Shown here: piece after piece, positions 9,449 through 18,418 of the stretch
How the letters are laid out: every line of letters starts with the position of its first letter
Position numbering within the stretch: the stretch's first letter is position 1
Origin: Trichomonas tenax
Taxonomy: Eukaryota > Parabasalia > Trichomonadida > Trichomonadidae
Direction of reading: 5' to 3'
Assembly: GCA_023091735.1 (NCBI GenBank)
Contig: JALKBU010000063.1
Span: forward strand, 1 to 64,000
DNA length: 64,000 bases
Notes under the pieces: model-generated
What the model was told of the DNA's origin: nothing
The model's database searches: none
The model's input: the letters and a program-made list of their open reading frames with translations, nothing else
Made by a program: the position numbers and the translations under genes

Positions 9449-11068
9449 ATGAGTTCACCGAAAAGTCCTTTTACGATGATTATTGAGCGTGCAACACGGC
9501 GTTTGGAGATGTTTTTCAGGCGTTGTGAGGACCGTGAAGCAGCACTTTTTGTTGATCCCGGACTTGATGAAGTTATTGTCAGAATTGTAAAACCACACAT
9601 TATTCGAAGCTGTTACAAGAAAATCTTCACATATAACACAAATAAAACGAAATTTAATTACGATATTATTACTATCTTCACCACGGGCGAATCAAATCAT
9701 CTCAAAGAGTACGTAGAAGCTTTAACGAACACTAAAGCACCACCGAAAGAGATCATGATCATCTTTACAAACAGATTTTCATATGTTGCAAGGCAGTTTC
9801 TTGAGGTTCACGGCTTTTTGCACAGATTTTCCAACGAAGAGCTTCGTTTACCAATGTGGATCCTTGATCAGGACCTTGCCACAATGGAAATGAAGAATTC
9901 GTTCATTAACGTCATATCTGATGGAGGAAGACTCGCTGTTGAAGCATCTTCTGACACATTAAAATCTATCCCAACTTATGAGTTTTTTTCTAACATATTC
10001 TGCATCGGACAGAATGCCATTGATGTAGGAAATAATCTTCCACCAAACTTTCAGTCGGGTTGGTCTCACATTTTGATATTCGATCGCGCTCTCGATCTTC
10101 TTTCCATCTTTTTATCAACATTCACGTACGAAGCTATTTGTGCTGAACAAGTTGGTATCACTTATGGCATTGTACGATTAGAAAGTAATGAAACTATTTT
10201 GTTTTCAGCTGATGATCCAATTTCATCGACAACAAGACTTCTCACAATGGGAGAAGCTTCAAATCAGATAAAAGATCTCTCTCAGACAATCAAGCAAGAA
10301 TTCGAAACATTACAAAAATCAGATGCTGATATTCATAACAAAGCAACAATGATTCGAGATATTGCAAACAAAGTTGTTTTAGATAACCAATCAATTTCAA
10401 TGCACTTGGAATTGCTTAAGATGTTGACAGACAAAGCTTTCGGAGAGCCTGCTTTCAAGACTGTATTGAACTCTGAATTAGATTTCCTTCTTTCCAAAGA
10501 TGCAAATATTGATGCAGTTAATGAATGTATCGCTTTGGCAAATGATTGGAGAATTCCTATTCGTGTTTTAGCAACATATTGCTTAACAACTAAAGTTGTT
10601 CCAAATATTGATGAAGTAAGACAGAACATCATCGATAAATTCGGACTTGAAGCTCTCGCTGCACTTTGGACACTCGAAGAAGCAGGAATAATCAAAGAAG
10701 GTAGAAAGAACAACTGGGCGCAAACAAGAGACAAACTGAAGCTCTATGTTGAAGATACTGAAACAGGACCAGCTGTTGTCTATTCTGGATACTATCCAAT
10801 GTTCCTCAGGATTCTTGAAAAGATTATGAAGAGGCAATGGAGTGATATGGAAATAACATTAGATGAACTTGGCATTAAGCACCAAGTTATGGGAAGTCGC
10901 CAACCAAACATCAAACGTGCTTTGGTTTTGTTTGTTGGAGGCTCTATGTATGGTGAAATTGCAGCATTAAGGAAGAATACTTCATTAGGTGCGGCAATTG
11001 ATGTTATTACAACTGATTTGTTGAGTGTTAATAAGATCTTATCTAGTTTTGCTGGTATTGCAAAATAA
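9449..11068 (+). CDS. VPS33: Sec1/Munc18-family protein, VPS33-like
   Basis: This 539-residue protein matches SM-family length and organisation. It has an N-terminal Rossmann-like region, then the SM core (SHILIFDRALDLLS, followed by TFTYEAICAEQVGI), and near the C-terminus the signature IKRALVLFVGGSMYGEIAALR, closest to VPS33. VPS33 is the SNARE-binding subunit of HOPS/CORVET, which drives fusion at late endosomes and lysosomes. I chose ATG 9449 (MSSPKSP) because TCAATTTT lies at 9438. The frame is open from 9407, but that extra stretch overlaps the promoter motif TTACATGGCA. AP-3 sigma at 31133 belongs to the same trafficking route but is not linked. Confidence 0.88.
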   Translation: MSSPKSPFTMIIERATRRLEMFFRRCEDREAALFVDPGLDEVIVRIVKPHIIRSCYKKIFTYNTNKTKFNYDIITIFTTGESNHLKEYVEALTNTKAPPKEIMIIFTNRFSYVARQFLEVHGFLHRFSNEELRLPMWILDQDLATMEMKNSFINVISDGGRLAVEASSDTLKSIPTYEFFSNIFCIGQNAIDVGNNLPPNFQSGWSHILIFDRALDLLSIFLSTFTYEAICAEQVGITYGIVRLESNETILFSADDPISSTTRLLTMGEASNQIKDLSQTIKQEFETLQKSDADIHNKATMIRDIANKVVLDNQSISMHLELLKMLTDKAFGEPAFKTVLNSELDFLLSKDANIDAVNECIALANDWRIPIRVLATYCLTTKVVPNIDEVRQNIIDKFGLEALAALWTLEEAGIIKEGRKNNWAQTRDKLKLYVEDTETGPAVVYSGYYPMFLRILEKIMKRQWSDMEITLDELGIKHQVMGSRQPNIKRALVLFVGGSMYGEIAALRKNTSLGAAIDVITTDLLSVNKILSSFAGIAK

Positions 11069-11172
11069 AATTTGTTTATATTCTGGAATCAAATAAAATA
11101 TCCGATTTGTTTCATGAAAATGCAAAACAAACAATTTATGATATAAATAACGAACGAACAAACAATATAACC

Positions 11173-11991
11173 TTATGAATTAAGAAGATTATCTAACGCA
11201 ACTTTTGGATTTGTAATTGTGGTGTTATGAATTTCATCAATAGGATGCTCAGCTGGCTTTTCTGGCGCAGCTGGCGGTTCGTTTGAAGCTTTTGGATTTA
11301 ATAATTCTTGAATATTCATTGGCGCTGGTACTTGTGGTTTGATTGGTGGTGGTGTGAAATCTGCTGGCATATAACTAATAAATCCATCACGTTGCAACCA
11401 AGAATTATCCGGCGCTTGTGTTTGAGGAAGAGGCACGGAAGCGGTTGGCATATAGCTGACGAATCCATCTTGCTTCAACCAATTGGTGTCAGTAGCCTGA
11501 GCTGGTCTTGTAGATTGTGATGCAGGTGGAATTGGTGGATATGCTTGTGCGAGAGGCACAGAATAGCAAATTCTTGCTGGATATAAATAAGAGTGTTTCG
11601 GTGGTTTTCCTCTTCCGATGTATCTTTGAAGAGTACCTGAGTGTAAGTCCACTCTTTTGCGAATAGAGCTGTTCCATCTGTTTTTAATGATGTTTGCTGA
11701 CTTTCCTGGCATTTCTTTTGCGATTAATGTCCACTTTGATCCAAATTTACGATATAATTCTACAATCTTGATATCATCTTCGTCTGTCCATAAAACAGAC
11801 GACACATCGAGGTTCGGTGCTAAATAGTTGTTGTATCTGTCTCTGCACTGCTTCGGAGTTTTTGCAAATTTTTTGGACATAAGCGTACTTATTATGCACC
11901 AATTCTTCGAAGGAGCCCCTTCAACACATTCGCGAAGAAAATCGTCCTCTTCTTTGGACCAATGTTTGATTTTGTTCTCTGTTGATTTCAT
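11173..11991 (-). CDS. Myb-type (R2R3) DNA-binding protein
   Basis: The protein has 272 residues. Two Myb repeats fill residues 8-105: HWSKEEDDFLRECVEGAPSK with CRDRYNNYL, then LWTDEDDIKIVELYRKFGSKW with IIKNRWNSSIRKR. Their spaced tryptophans fit sequence-specific DNA binding in the nucleus. The C-terminal half is Pro/Gln-rich and holds a duplicated motif, NWLKQDGFVSYMP and SWLQRDGFISYMP, that could bind a partner or activate transcription. Myb proteins are a large family in trichomonads and several bind core promoters there; whether this one does is unknown. The start is the only ATG at the N-terminus. Confidence 0.92.
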   Translation of the reverse strand: MKSTENKIKHWSKEEDDFLRECVEGAPSKNWCIISTLMSKKFAKTPKQCRDRYNNYLAPNLDVSSVLWTDEDDIKIVELYRKFGSKWTLIAKEMPGKSANIIKNRWNSSIRKRVDLHSGTLQRYIGRGKPPKHSYLYPARICYSVPLAQAYPPIPPASQSTRPAQATDTNWLKQDGFVSYMPTASVPLPQTQAPDNSWLQRDGFISYMPADFTPPPIKPQVPAPMNIQELLNPKASNEPPAAPEKPAEHPIDEIHNTTITNPKVALDNLLNS

Positions 11992-12762
11992 TAAAATTTT
12001 ATATTTATCACCAAAAAAATTGAAAAATCTTTTAACACGACTTTTATTTGTGATTTGGATGTACTGCAGTCTATAGATGCTAATTATCGCAAATTATCGG
12101 AAAATGTCATTTCAAAATTTACGAACTCTTGCCTCTCACCATTGTTTTTATGGTAAACATATTGCTCACATCCTATATAGTATATATTTTAAATTTGGTG
12201 AAGTTTTGCAGTCATAAATATTTTTGGATTTGATTTGCAATCCAAAACAGCTCGTTCTTTTTATATAGACTAGAAAAAACTCAAAATTGTAGGGTATAAT
12301 AAAGAGTCACGAAAAAAAGATGTGTTTACATGGCAGTTATAAATATGTTTTGACATGTAAAGTCTGCCACTTTAACAAAGGGTGTTCTATTAGCTTGATA
12401 GACTCTCTAATGAGATTTTCAGATGCTATAACAAGTTTAATTGAACTTTATAAATACAGATTCTAATTAGCTAACCAATTTTACATGTCAAAATGAAATA
12501 CATTTGCCATGTAAACACATCACTTTTTGATAACTCTTTATTATACCCAACAAGAAAATACTCAAAATAATAAAAACATTCGAACCATGGCTCTCACATT
12601 CGGAAATCAGTGGTATATTTTTATGTATCATATGTCGTGTAAAATTGAATTTGTCACATAAAATTGTATAAACTGTCGTGTAAAATTTGTCATATGTATA
12701 ATTTTACAAAAAGTCATGCAAATTCTTCATGTTCTATGTAAACCTTGTAAAGTCCTAAAAAA
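11992..12762. other. Intergenic stretch with a MITE and promoter-like motifs
   Basis: It contains the foldback element at 12292-12548. Between the element and the next gene lie several variants of the CATGTAAA-type motif (GTCGTGTAAAATT and similar at about 12650-12690, CTATGTAAACC near 12735). No gene is supported. Confidence 0.5.
12292..12548. mobile_element. Foldback MITE with long terminal inverted repeats
   Basis: The element is 257 bp. The left end begins GGGTATAATAAAGAGT and the right end is its reverse complement, ACTCTTTATTATACCC. The match continues inward for about 70 bp with a few mismatches, through GATGTGTTTACATGGCA and GTTTTGACATGTAAA. No coding capacity is visible. The similar sequences AGAAAAAACTCAAAAT (before) and AGAAAATACTCAAAAT (after) flank it but are not placed as a clean target-site duplication. 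Its arms carry four copies of the ACATG promoter-like motif. Confidence 0.75.
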
Positions 12763-13872
12763 ATGAATGAGCGCCAATTACTAACAGAAATTCGTCTTCA
12801 ACAAAATAAAAGTACGACACCATTGCAGCTGATGATTGAGCGTGAGTTTAGGTTCTTTCTTTTTCACTTATTAGATAGTCCACGCGAATATTCAGATTTT
12901 ATTAACACATTGGCTCCTTACAAATTCTCCGAGATGCTTAAACTCGAACAACATTCTCGTGGAGAGTCTGCTTTCTCCAAAATATTGAGGGTTTACACAG
13001 AAGGTGAAAATTCGTTATCAATTACAACTCCTTTAACAATGGCAGAACGTCGCGCATTTATCTTAGAACTGATCCCAGAGTCTCTCCAGAATACACGAAA
13101 GCAGATATTTAAGATGGATTTACCAAAAGATGTTTTTGAATCATTTGCACAGACTTTTGGATATTTCCATAACTTGGCGATAGAGAATGAGAATCTTTCG
13201 GCGAGAATAAAGGAAATTGTCGGTCTAAAACGTGGTGCTCCTGACCCTGTTGAAAGTTTAATCACAACAGCAAGATCTATGCCAACATTGACACCTAAAT
13301 TATCGTCAAGAACGACACCTACATCGTCAGTAATTACATCTCCACTTGCAACACAGCGCTCTCTCGCTTTTTCATCAACAGATTTCAGAAATTCATCGAG
13401 AAAACCAATGACAACCGGCACAGCAAGGTCAACAACAGTAGACAGGAAAGCAAAGACACTCAAAGTTAGGCCTAAAGATGTCTTGAAGCCACAGGTCGCT
13501 AATTTCACAAAACAAATCGATTTAGAGGCCGCAAGAATGATGACACTTGATGAATTAAACGGATTGATTCAGGAAAGAGAGAAACAACTTAGGCATAACA
13601 AACAAGAAGCTGCAACACTTTCACAGAGGATCGTCGGCTTAAAGAAAGGATGCATTAATCTCGAAGAAGAAATTGAACAAATGGAAAGTCAATACGAAGC
13701 TCTTCAAGCTGAAGAAGCTGCGCGTGCAGAAGCAGAAACAAAGAACAAACTAAGCAACACACAAATGCTAAGCTCAAGGAAGAGAGAAGCCAACTCTATC
13801 ACTCATCAACTTCAAGTCACAATCGAAGAGAACAAGAAACTTAAGAAGCAATTGACTGGAATCAATAATTGA
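12763..13872 (+). CDS. Coiled-coil protein of unknown function
   Basis: The protein has 369 residues and I do not recognise it. Residues 1-165 are mixed helical. Residues 180-245 are a Ser/Thr/Pro-rich basic linker (for example SSRTTPTSSVITSP). Residues 255-365 form a long coiled coil rich in Glu, Lys and Gln (LIQEREKQLRHNKQEAATL through NKKLKKQL). The layout suggests a cytoskeletal or scaffold protein, by composition only. The start is ATG 12763, preceded by TCCTAAAAAA. Confidence 0.75.
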   Translation: MNERQLLTEIRLQQNKSTTPLQLMIEREFRFFLFHLLDSPREYSDFINTLAPYKFSEMLKLEQHSRGESAFSKILRVYTEGENSLSITTPLTMAERRAFILELIPESLQNTRKQIFKMDLPKDVFESFAQTFGYFHNLAIENENLSARIKEIVGLKRGAPDPVESLITTARSMPTLTPKLSSRTTPTSSVITSPLATQRSLAFSSTDFRNSSRKPMTTGTARSTTVDRKAKTLKVRPKDVLKPQVANFTKQIDLEAARMMTLDELNGLIQEREKQLRHNKQEAATLSQRIVGLKKGCINLEEEIEQMESQYEALQAEEAARAEAETKNKLSNTQMLSSRKREANSITHQLQVTIEENKKLKKQLTGINN

Positions 13873-14286
13873 TATTTGTTTGTTTGATAATAAAATATTT
13901 TATATATATATTTCTCAATGCATTTTCTTTCATTCATAATAATATATATTTTTTAAATCAAAATTTATCGAAATATACAACATCATTTTTATACATAAAA
14001 CAAGTGATTCAGTCAATGTTTGTTATATGGTATATATCTAATGGAAAGAGTACTATGTTGGAATAATGTAAGTTATATGATAACTCTTGATGATCACAAT
14101 TTTCATTTGTTGAAAACTAATCATCGACTGTCGATGTTCTCTCATTATATAAAACAAAAATTATTTATAGGTTGTTGTATAATAATGTGCACTTGTGTTA
14201 GATTTGTGTGAATTAATAAAAAATACTAATGAAATTGAATGCTGAAAAGAAGAATTGATGACAAAATGACTAAAAGTGTCAAAATT
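13873..14286. other. Intergenic stretch
   Basis: Extremely AT-rich sequence. The short open frames here have biased composition and no initiator context, so I see no supported feature. Confidence 0.45.
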
Positions 14287-15309
14287 ATGTCAGTAAGTTC
14301 GGATGGCGTTGCTTTCTCAATAATTGTTTCCAAATATGAAGACACATCAATGCTAAACCGTATCTATCAATGTGGTGCTAAAGATTTGATTAGTGAAGAA
14401 GATTTTTTCTATTATAATGAAATTGCTTATGCAGCGACAAAATTTGATCTTAGTTCCAGTATAGCAATCGGAAATGTCATTCATTTCAATAGTACAAACA
14501 TTCCTCTTGTGAAAATTTTGCATTTTTATTTCAGTTCGAAACGTTATTCATTGATTTATTGCATACAAACGAAAGAAATACGCGATCCATCGTCTATTGA
14601 TCCATTATTTGAACAAAGCATGCAAGATTTCGTAAAAGAAACTTTCCTTATTTTCGCATCATCCTTTGAAATAAAAGATATCGATAAAATAATAGGAAAC
14701 CATCTGACATTTATCATATCTATATTCGGAAGTATTAACAAACACATCAATTATCCATTAATAACTTTAGCAAATTTAAACAAAAACATAAAATTAGTTA
14801 CTTATCACTTAACAAACAGTCTTCGCACATGCGTCAGCGATTGCCAGCAAGCATACTTTCTTTCGCACTGGCTTGAACAAAATCAAAGAGTTCTCTCCAG
14901 TTTTGAAACAAACGAATATAATCCTCAATTATATGTTGAAATACTAAAGAGCACAGATCCTAAAATTTCAAACTTTGATAACATAGAAGACTCCAAATGG
15001 GTCTCTGATGTTATCATTCTTCTATCACAAACAGATAGTTATCTTCAGAGCCATGTTTGCAGGAAGAAATTTGCTGAAGCAATCAGAATTGCTGCGAATG
15101 TTGTTGCTGTGATGTCTGAGAAACTCAGAACAACAGGTTCTGATACATTGAATGATGGCCAAATAGCAGAGATTTGTACTGAAGTTGGAATCACTGGAAT
15201 TGCTGATCTAAAAGTCTTCTTAGGACTCGCGAAAGTTTACCGTAATTCATCCTATTTGAAGTTCTTCAAACAATCTCAAACTGCAATATCAAAGTTAGAA
15301 AAGTCATAA
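14287..15309 (+). CDS. Hypothetical protein
   Basis: I do not recognise this 340-residue protein. It begins with a hydrophobic beta-like segment (SSDGVAFSIIVSKYE), has mixed alpha/beta content to about residue 160, and then becomes helical. It has no signal peptide or clear membrane span. The frame is also open from ATG 14239 (356 residues) and ATG 14266. I prefer 14287 because TCAAAATT directly precedes it. The C-terminal third (SHVCRKKFAEAIRIAANVVAV) looks like packed helices. Confidence 0.65.
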   Translation: MSVSSDGVAFSIIVSKYEDTSMLNRIYQCGAKDLISEEDFFYYNEIAYAATKFDLSSSIAIGNVIHFNSTNIPLVKILHFYFSSKRYSLIYCIQTKEIRDPSSIDPLFEQSMQDFVKETFLIFASSFEIKDIDKIIGNHLTFIISIFGSINKHINYPLITLANLNKNIKLVTYHLTNSLRTCVSDCQQAYFLSHWLEQNQRVLSSFETNEYNPQLYVEILKSTDPKISNFDNIEDSKWVSDVIILLSQTDSYLQSHVCRKKFAEAIRIAANVVAVMSEKLRTTGSDTLNDGQIAEICTEVGITGIADLKVFLGLAKVYRNSSYLKFFKQSQTAISKLEKS

Positions 15310-16067
15310 GCCTACCCCACGTCATATGTTTTTGTGTTGTTTATTAGTTTCTAATAATAAATGTTATGTTAATTTTCAAAGAATTCAACAGGCTTTGTTA
15401 AATATCAAATTGATTAGTTCTCATTATGGCAACAATAAATGTATTCTAAATGGTAATAGAAAACTAAAAGATATATTTTCAAAATAATAAATTTAATTTA
15501 TAGGCTTTGAATCTGAATAGAATAGAAAATACATGTTGAGTTAATTCTAATTTTCAATAGGCGTATACTCAAATTGAGAAAATATAAAGTGCAAAAATAA
15601 TTATTATTAAATCTCACTATAACAAGTATATAATAATCTAACTTTATGTATCTAAGGCTAAATTTAAATCAAAAATCATTCAATGAAGAAATATATCAAG
15701 TTCAAAAATAATATTCCTGAAATATACCATTAATATTGAAAGCATAGTGAGTTTAAATCTAGGCAATCATCATGGTCAATGCAAAAGTCATCAATAGATG
15801 AAAGATACATTTTTCAACAAAATATATGTCGAATTAAGCACAATAAACTAAGAAATTAACGGACTTATGAAGGGAAGTGATATACCCAGTGGAGAGACGA
15901 CACCGAATCAAAGAATAACCAAAGGAAATATGGAGAATTCGCTCAATATTGGACCATTTGCAAAATTATCATTAAAAACGTGATACGTAATGTATAGTGA
16001 TATCATTTCCAACATCAAAATGAAGAAATAAACGTAACGAAGAAAATTTTTATAATTGAAAGCTACT
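15310..16067. other. Intergenic stretch upstream of uS9
   Basis: AT-rich sequence of about 750 bp. I found no frame, RNA gene or repeat that I can support. Confidence 0.45.
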
Positions 16068-16091
16068 TTTCGGTTTGATTGGTCCTTCCTT
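16068..16091 (+). promoter_or_regulatory. Ribosomal-protein core promoter element upstream of uS9
   Basis: TTTCGGTTTGATTGGTCCTT followed by CCTT matches 5892-5915 before eL21 at most positions. Here it ends five bases before the ATG at 16097. Confidence 0.6.
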
Positions 16092-16096
16092 TTTTG

Positions 16097-16519
16097 ATGA
16101 AGAGTGTCCAAGTTTTTGGCCGCAAGAAGACAGCCACAGCTGTTGCCTACTGCTGCGAGGGTTCTGGCCTCGTTAAGCTCAACGGCACACCAATCAACAT
16201 GGTTTCCTCCGAAACACTTCGCGCTAAGATCCTCGAGCCACTCATGCTCATCGGCGAAGAGTCCTGGGCTAACCTCGACATCCGCGTTCGCGTCCACGGT
16301 GGTGGCCACGTCGCTCAAGTCTACGCTATCCGCCAGGCTGTTGCTAAGGCCGTCGTTGCTTACTATCAGAAGTACGTCGACGAGGCTACAAAGACAGATA
16401 TCAAGAATTCTCTTCTCTCCTACGACCGCACTCTTCTTGTCGCAGATCCACGTCGCATGGAGCCAAAGAAGTTTGGTGGCCAAGGCGCTCGTGTCCGCAG
16501 ACAGATGTCATACCGTTAA
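16097..16519 (+). CDS. RPS16: Small-subunit ribosomal protein uS9 (S16)
   Basis: This 140-residue protein is of normal length for cytosolic uS9. It starts [18 protein letters not shown], has the signature [19 protein letters not shown], and ends [20 protein letters not shown], the basic tail that reaches the 40S P site. The frame extends upstream to a TTG at 16079, but ATG 16097 is the natural start and follows the ribosomal-protein promoter element. Codon use is strongly biased to C and G endings, as in eL21. Confidence 0.97.
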   Translation: MKSVQVFGRKKTATAVAYCCEGSGLVKLNGTPINMVSSETLRAKILEPLMLIGEESWANLDIRVRVHGGGHVAQVYAIRQAVAKAVVAYYQKYVDEATKTDIKNSLLSYDRTLLVADPRRMEPKKFGGQGARVRRQMSYR

Positions 16520-16690
16520 AATTAAAGTTAAGTATTTAAGCATTCAAGACGTCTTTTTTTGGATCAATAAATCTTCATAATTTCGTGAAAAACACATTTT
16601 TATAAATTTTAAAAACCAAATATTGAGCAATAATTTCATACACAAACTTTATAAACGAAAATGAAATATTTTTGTTGTCATAATTTGATA

Positions 16691-17980
16691 ATGGAAAAAG
16701 AACAAAGTATCACAAAATATGAAGAGTTCATTGCTCTCGATCTTTACAAGAAATTTGCCGAGAACTTTACCGAGGTTGATATGGCTTCAGCATTAAAATT
16801 GCTTGAATCGCTGTTAAATTTATTTAAAGCACAAGATTTTGTTTTTTCTCACTTATTTGATGATTACAAAGTCTTGGATAACCTTCTGAAATACAGCGAA
16901 CCTTCAACTCCCAATGAAATGCGATATTTAATTTTTGAATGCATCGAACAACTTCTTAGAATGCCTCATTTCGATAAACACGATTACGAAAACATTATTG
17001 ATACACTGGCACCCAATTTTGTTTATTTTCAAGATGCACTTGTCTACAAAATTTTCGATATATTTACATTTTTAGTTAAAAAATCTCAAGACAATCAACA
17101 ATGGGTATTAAAAACGTTATACTACGATAAAATTATTGAATCGATACATACAGAATACGCAGAACCAAAAATATTGAATTCTGCTTTTCTATTTGTTTCT
17201 TCATTGTTTGAATTCGCGACATCCGATCTCTTTGCGAACAAAGTATCGAGTTCCCTCATTGATATACCTTCTTCTCCTTTAAGATCTTTAGTTATCACTA
17301 AAATTGCAAATGTCATGCCTAAATCTCTTGAAGTTATAGGATATAAAAATGTTTTCCAAAGTATCATGGACCAAATTTCAACAGGCGATTCTCAAATTAT
17401 TATATCTGCTTTAGAGACCCTTACAGCAGTCATTCAAATCAAAAAGGATGATCTTAATTATGACTTTGGTCCTGTGTTTTCTTTTCTTTCATCAGAAGAA
17501 GAAATTATAAGAATTAACGCTTTGACTGTTTTAACAGCATTAGTTGAATGCACAGAATCTGGAATAGAATATATTTTAAGAAACAATATATATCAGATGG
17601 TTGTTGCTAATATTGAATCAATTTTGTCTACTAGAGAAAAAACAGAGTGTGCTAAGTTCATTGGCACATGCATTATCAAGATGCCCTCTCAAATTGTGTT
17701 AGATAACATTAATATTGGTATTCTCGATCTTCTTGTTTATTCAATCCAAATTGAGCAAATTTCACTTCAGAAAATTGTTATCGAAGCATTAGACAAAACT
17801 GTGCTGACAAATAACGAACAGATAAAAGAAGATATAAATCAATTAATTGACGAACAAGATTTGATCGGGACTGTTGTTGAATTAATGAGTTCCAATGACC
17901 TGGATTTAGCAGGAGTTGCTTCTATATTCTTCAATGATATAAGAGAAATTGAACTTCCAGATGATGATTTTGATGAATAA
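16691..17980 (+). CDS. Armadillo/HEAT-like helical-repeat protein
   Basis: The 429-residue protein is built almost wholly of amphipathic helices in repeating pairs (for example SALKLLESLLNLFKAQDFVF and NALTVLTALVECTESGIEYI). This resembles armadillo-like folds, although no family could be fixed. The tail is acidic (LPDDDFDE). Proteasome-assembly and nuclear-transport adaptors have comparable form, which is only an analogy. The start at 16691 follows TCATAATTTGATA; the frame is also open from ATG 16661. Confidence 0.75.
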   Translation: MEKEQSITKYEEFIALDLYKKFAENFTEVDMASALKLLESLLNLFKAQDFVFSHLFDDYKVLDNLLKYSEPSTPNEMRYLIFECIEQLLRMPHFDKHDYENIIDTLAPNFVYFQDALVYKIFDIFTFLVKKSQDNQQWVLKTLYYDKIIESIHTEYAEPKILNSAFLFVSSLFEFATSDLFANKVSSSLIDIPSSPLRSLVITKIANVMPKSLEVIGYKNVFQSIMDQISTGDSQIIISALETLTAVIQIKKDDLNYDFGPVFSFLSSEEEIIRINALTVLTALVECTESGIEYILRNNIYQMVVANIESILSTREKTECAKFIGTCIIKMPSQIVLDNINIGILDLLVYSIQIEQISLQKIVIEALDKTVLTNNEQIKEDINQLIDEQDLIGTVVELMSSNDLDLAGVASIFFNDIREIELPDDDFDE

Positions 17981-18418
17981 ATGTTATTGTGCTTTTCATG
18001 TAATATTGTCGATTTTATTGAAATTTACTAATAATTAATGAATAAAATTTAAATTGATAGAATATATCAAAGAATAATAATAAATGGAAAGATGGCAATA
18101 TTTTTGTTTATATATAAAATATACTTAAAATTGAATATAATACATTTGTTATTATTCCTTTGTTTTGAGATTTAACGAAAATATCCTTCTTTTTCAAACA
18201 ATATTTCATAAAAAATAGAATATTGAGATATAAATTTTCTCAATCTTTAACAAATCATAAGACACAAAATATTTAAATATTTTAAAATTGATTAGAAGTT
18301 TGATGACAATGAGAAAAATTACAAAATTGAATCAAATTAAGAATTTAATGCAGAGTTAAAAGAAGATTGTATTGAAAAACAAAAATACAAACAAATTTTA
18401 TATATAATAACAAAACAA
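17981..18418. other. Intergenic stretch between convergent genes
   Basis: Very AT-rich. I see no supported feature. Confidence 0.5.

Noticed and set aside
13869..14211. Short open frames in the AT-rich gap
   Set aside because: Phe/Ile/Tyr/Asn-rich composition is expected from AT-rich noncoding DNA.
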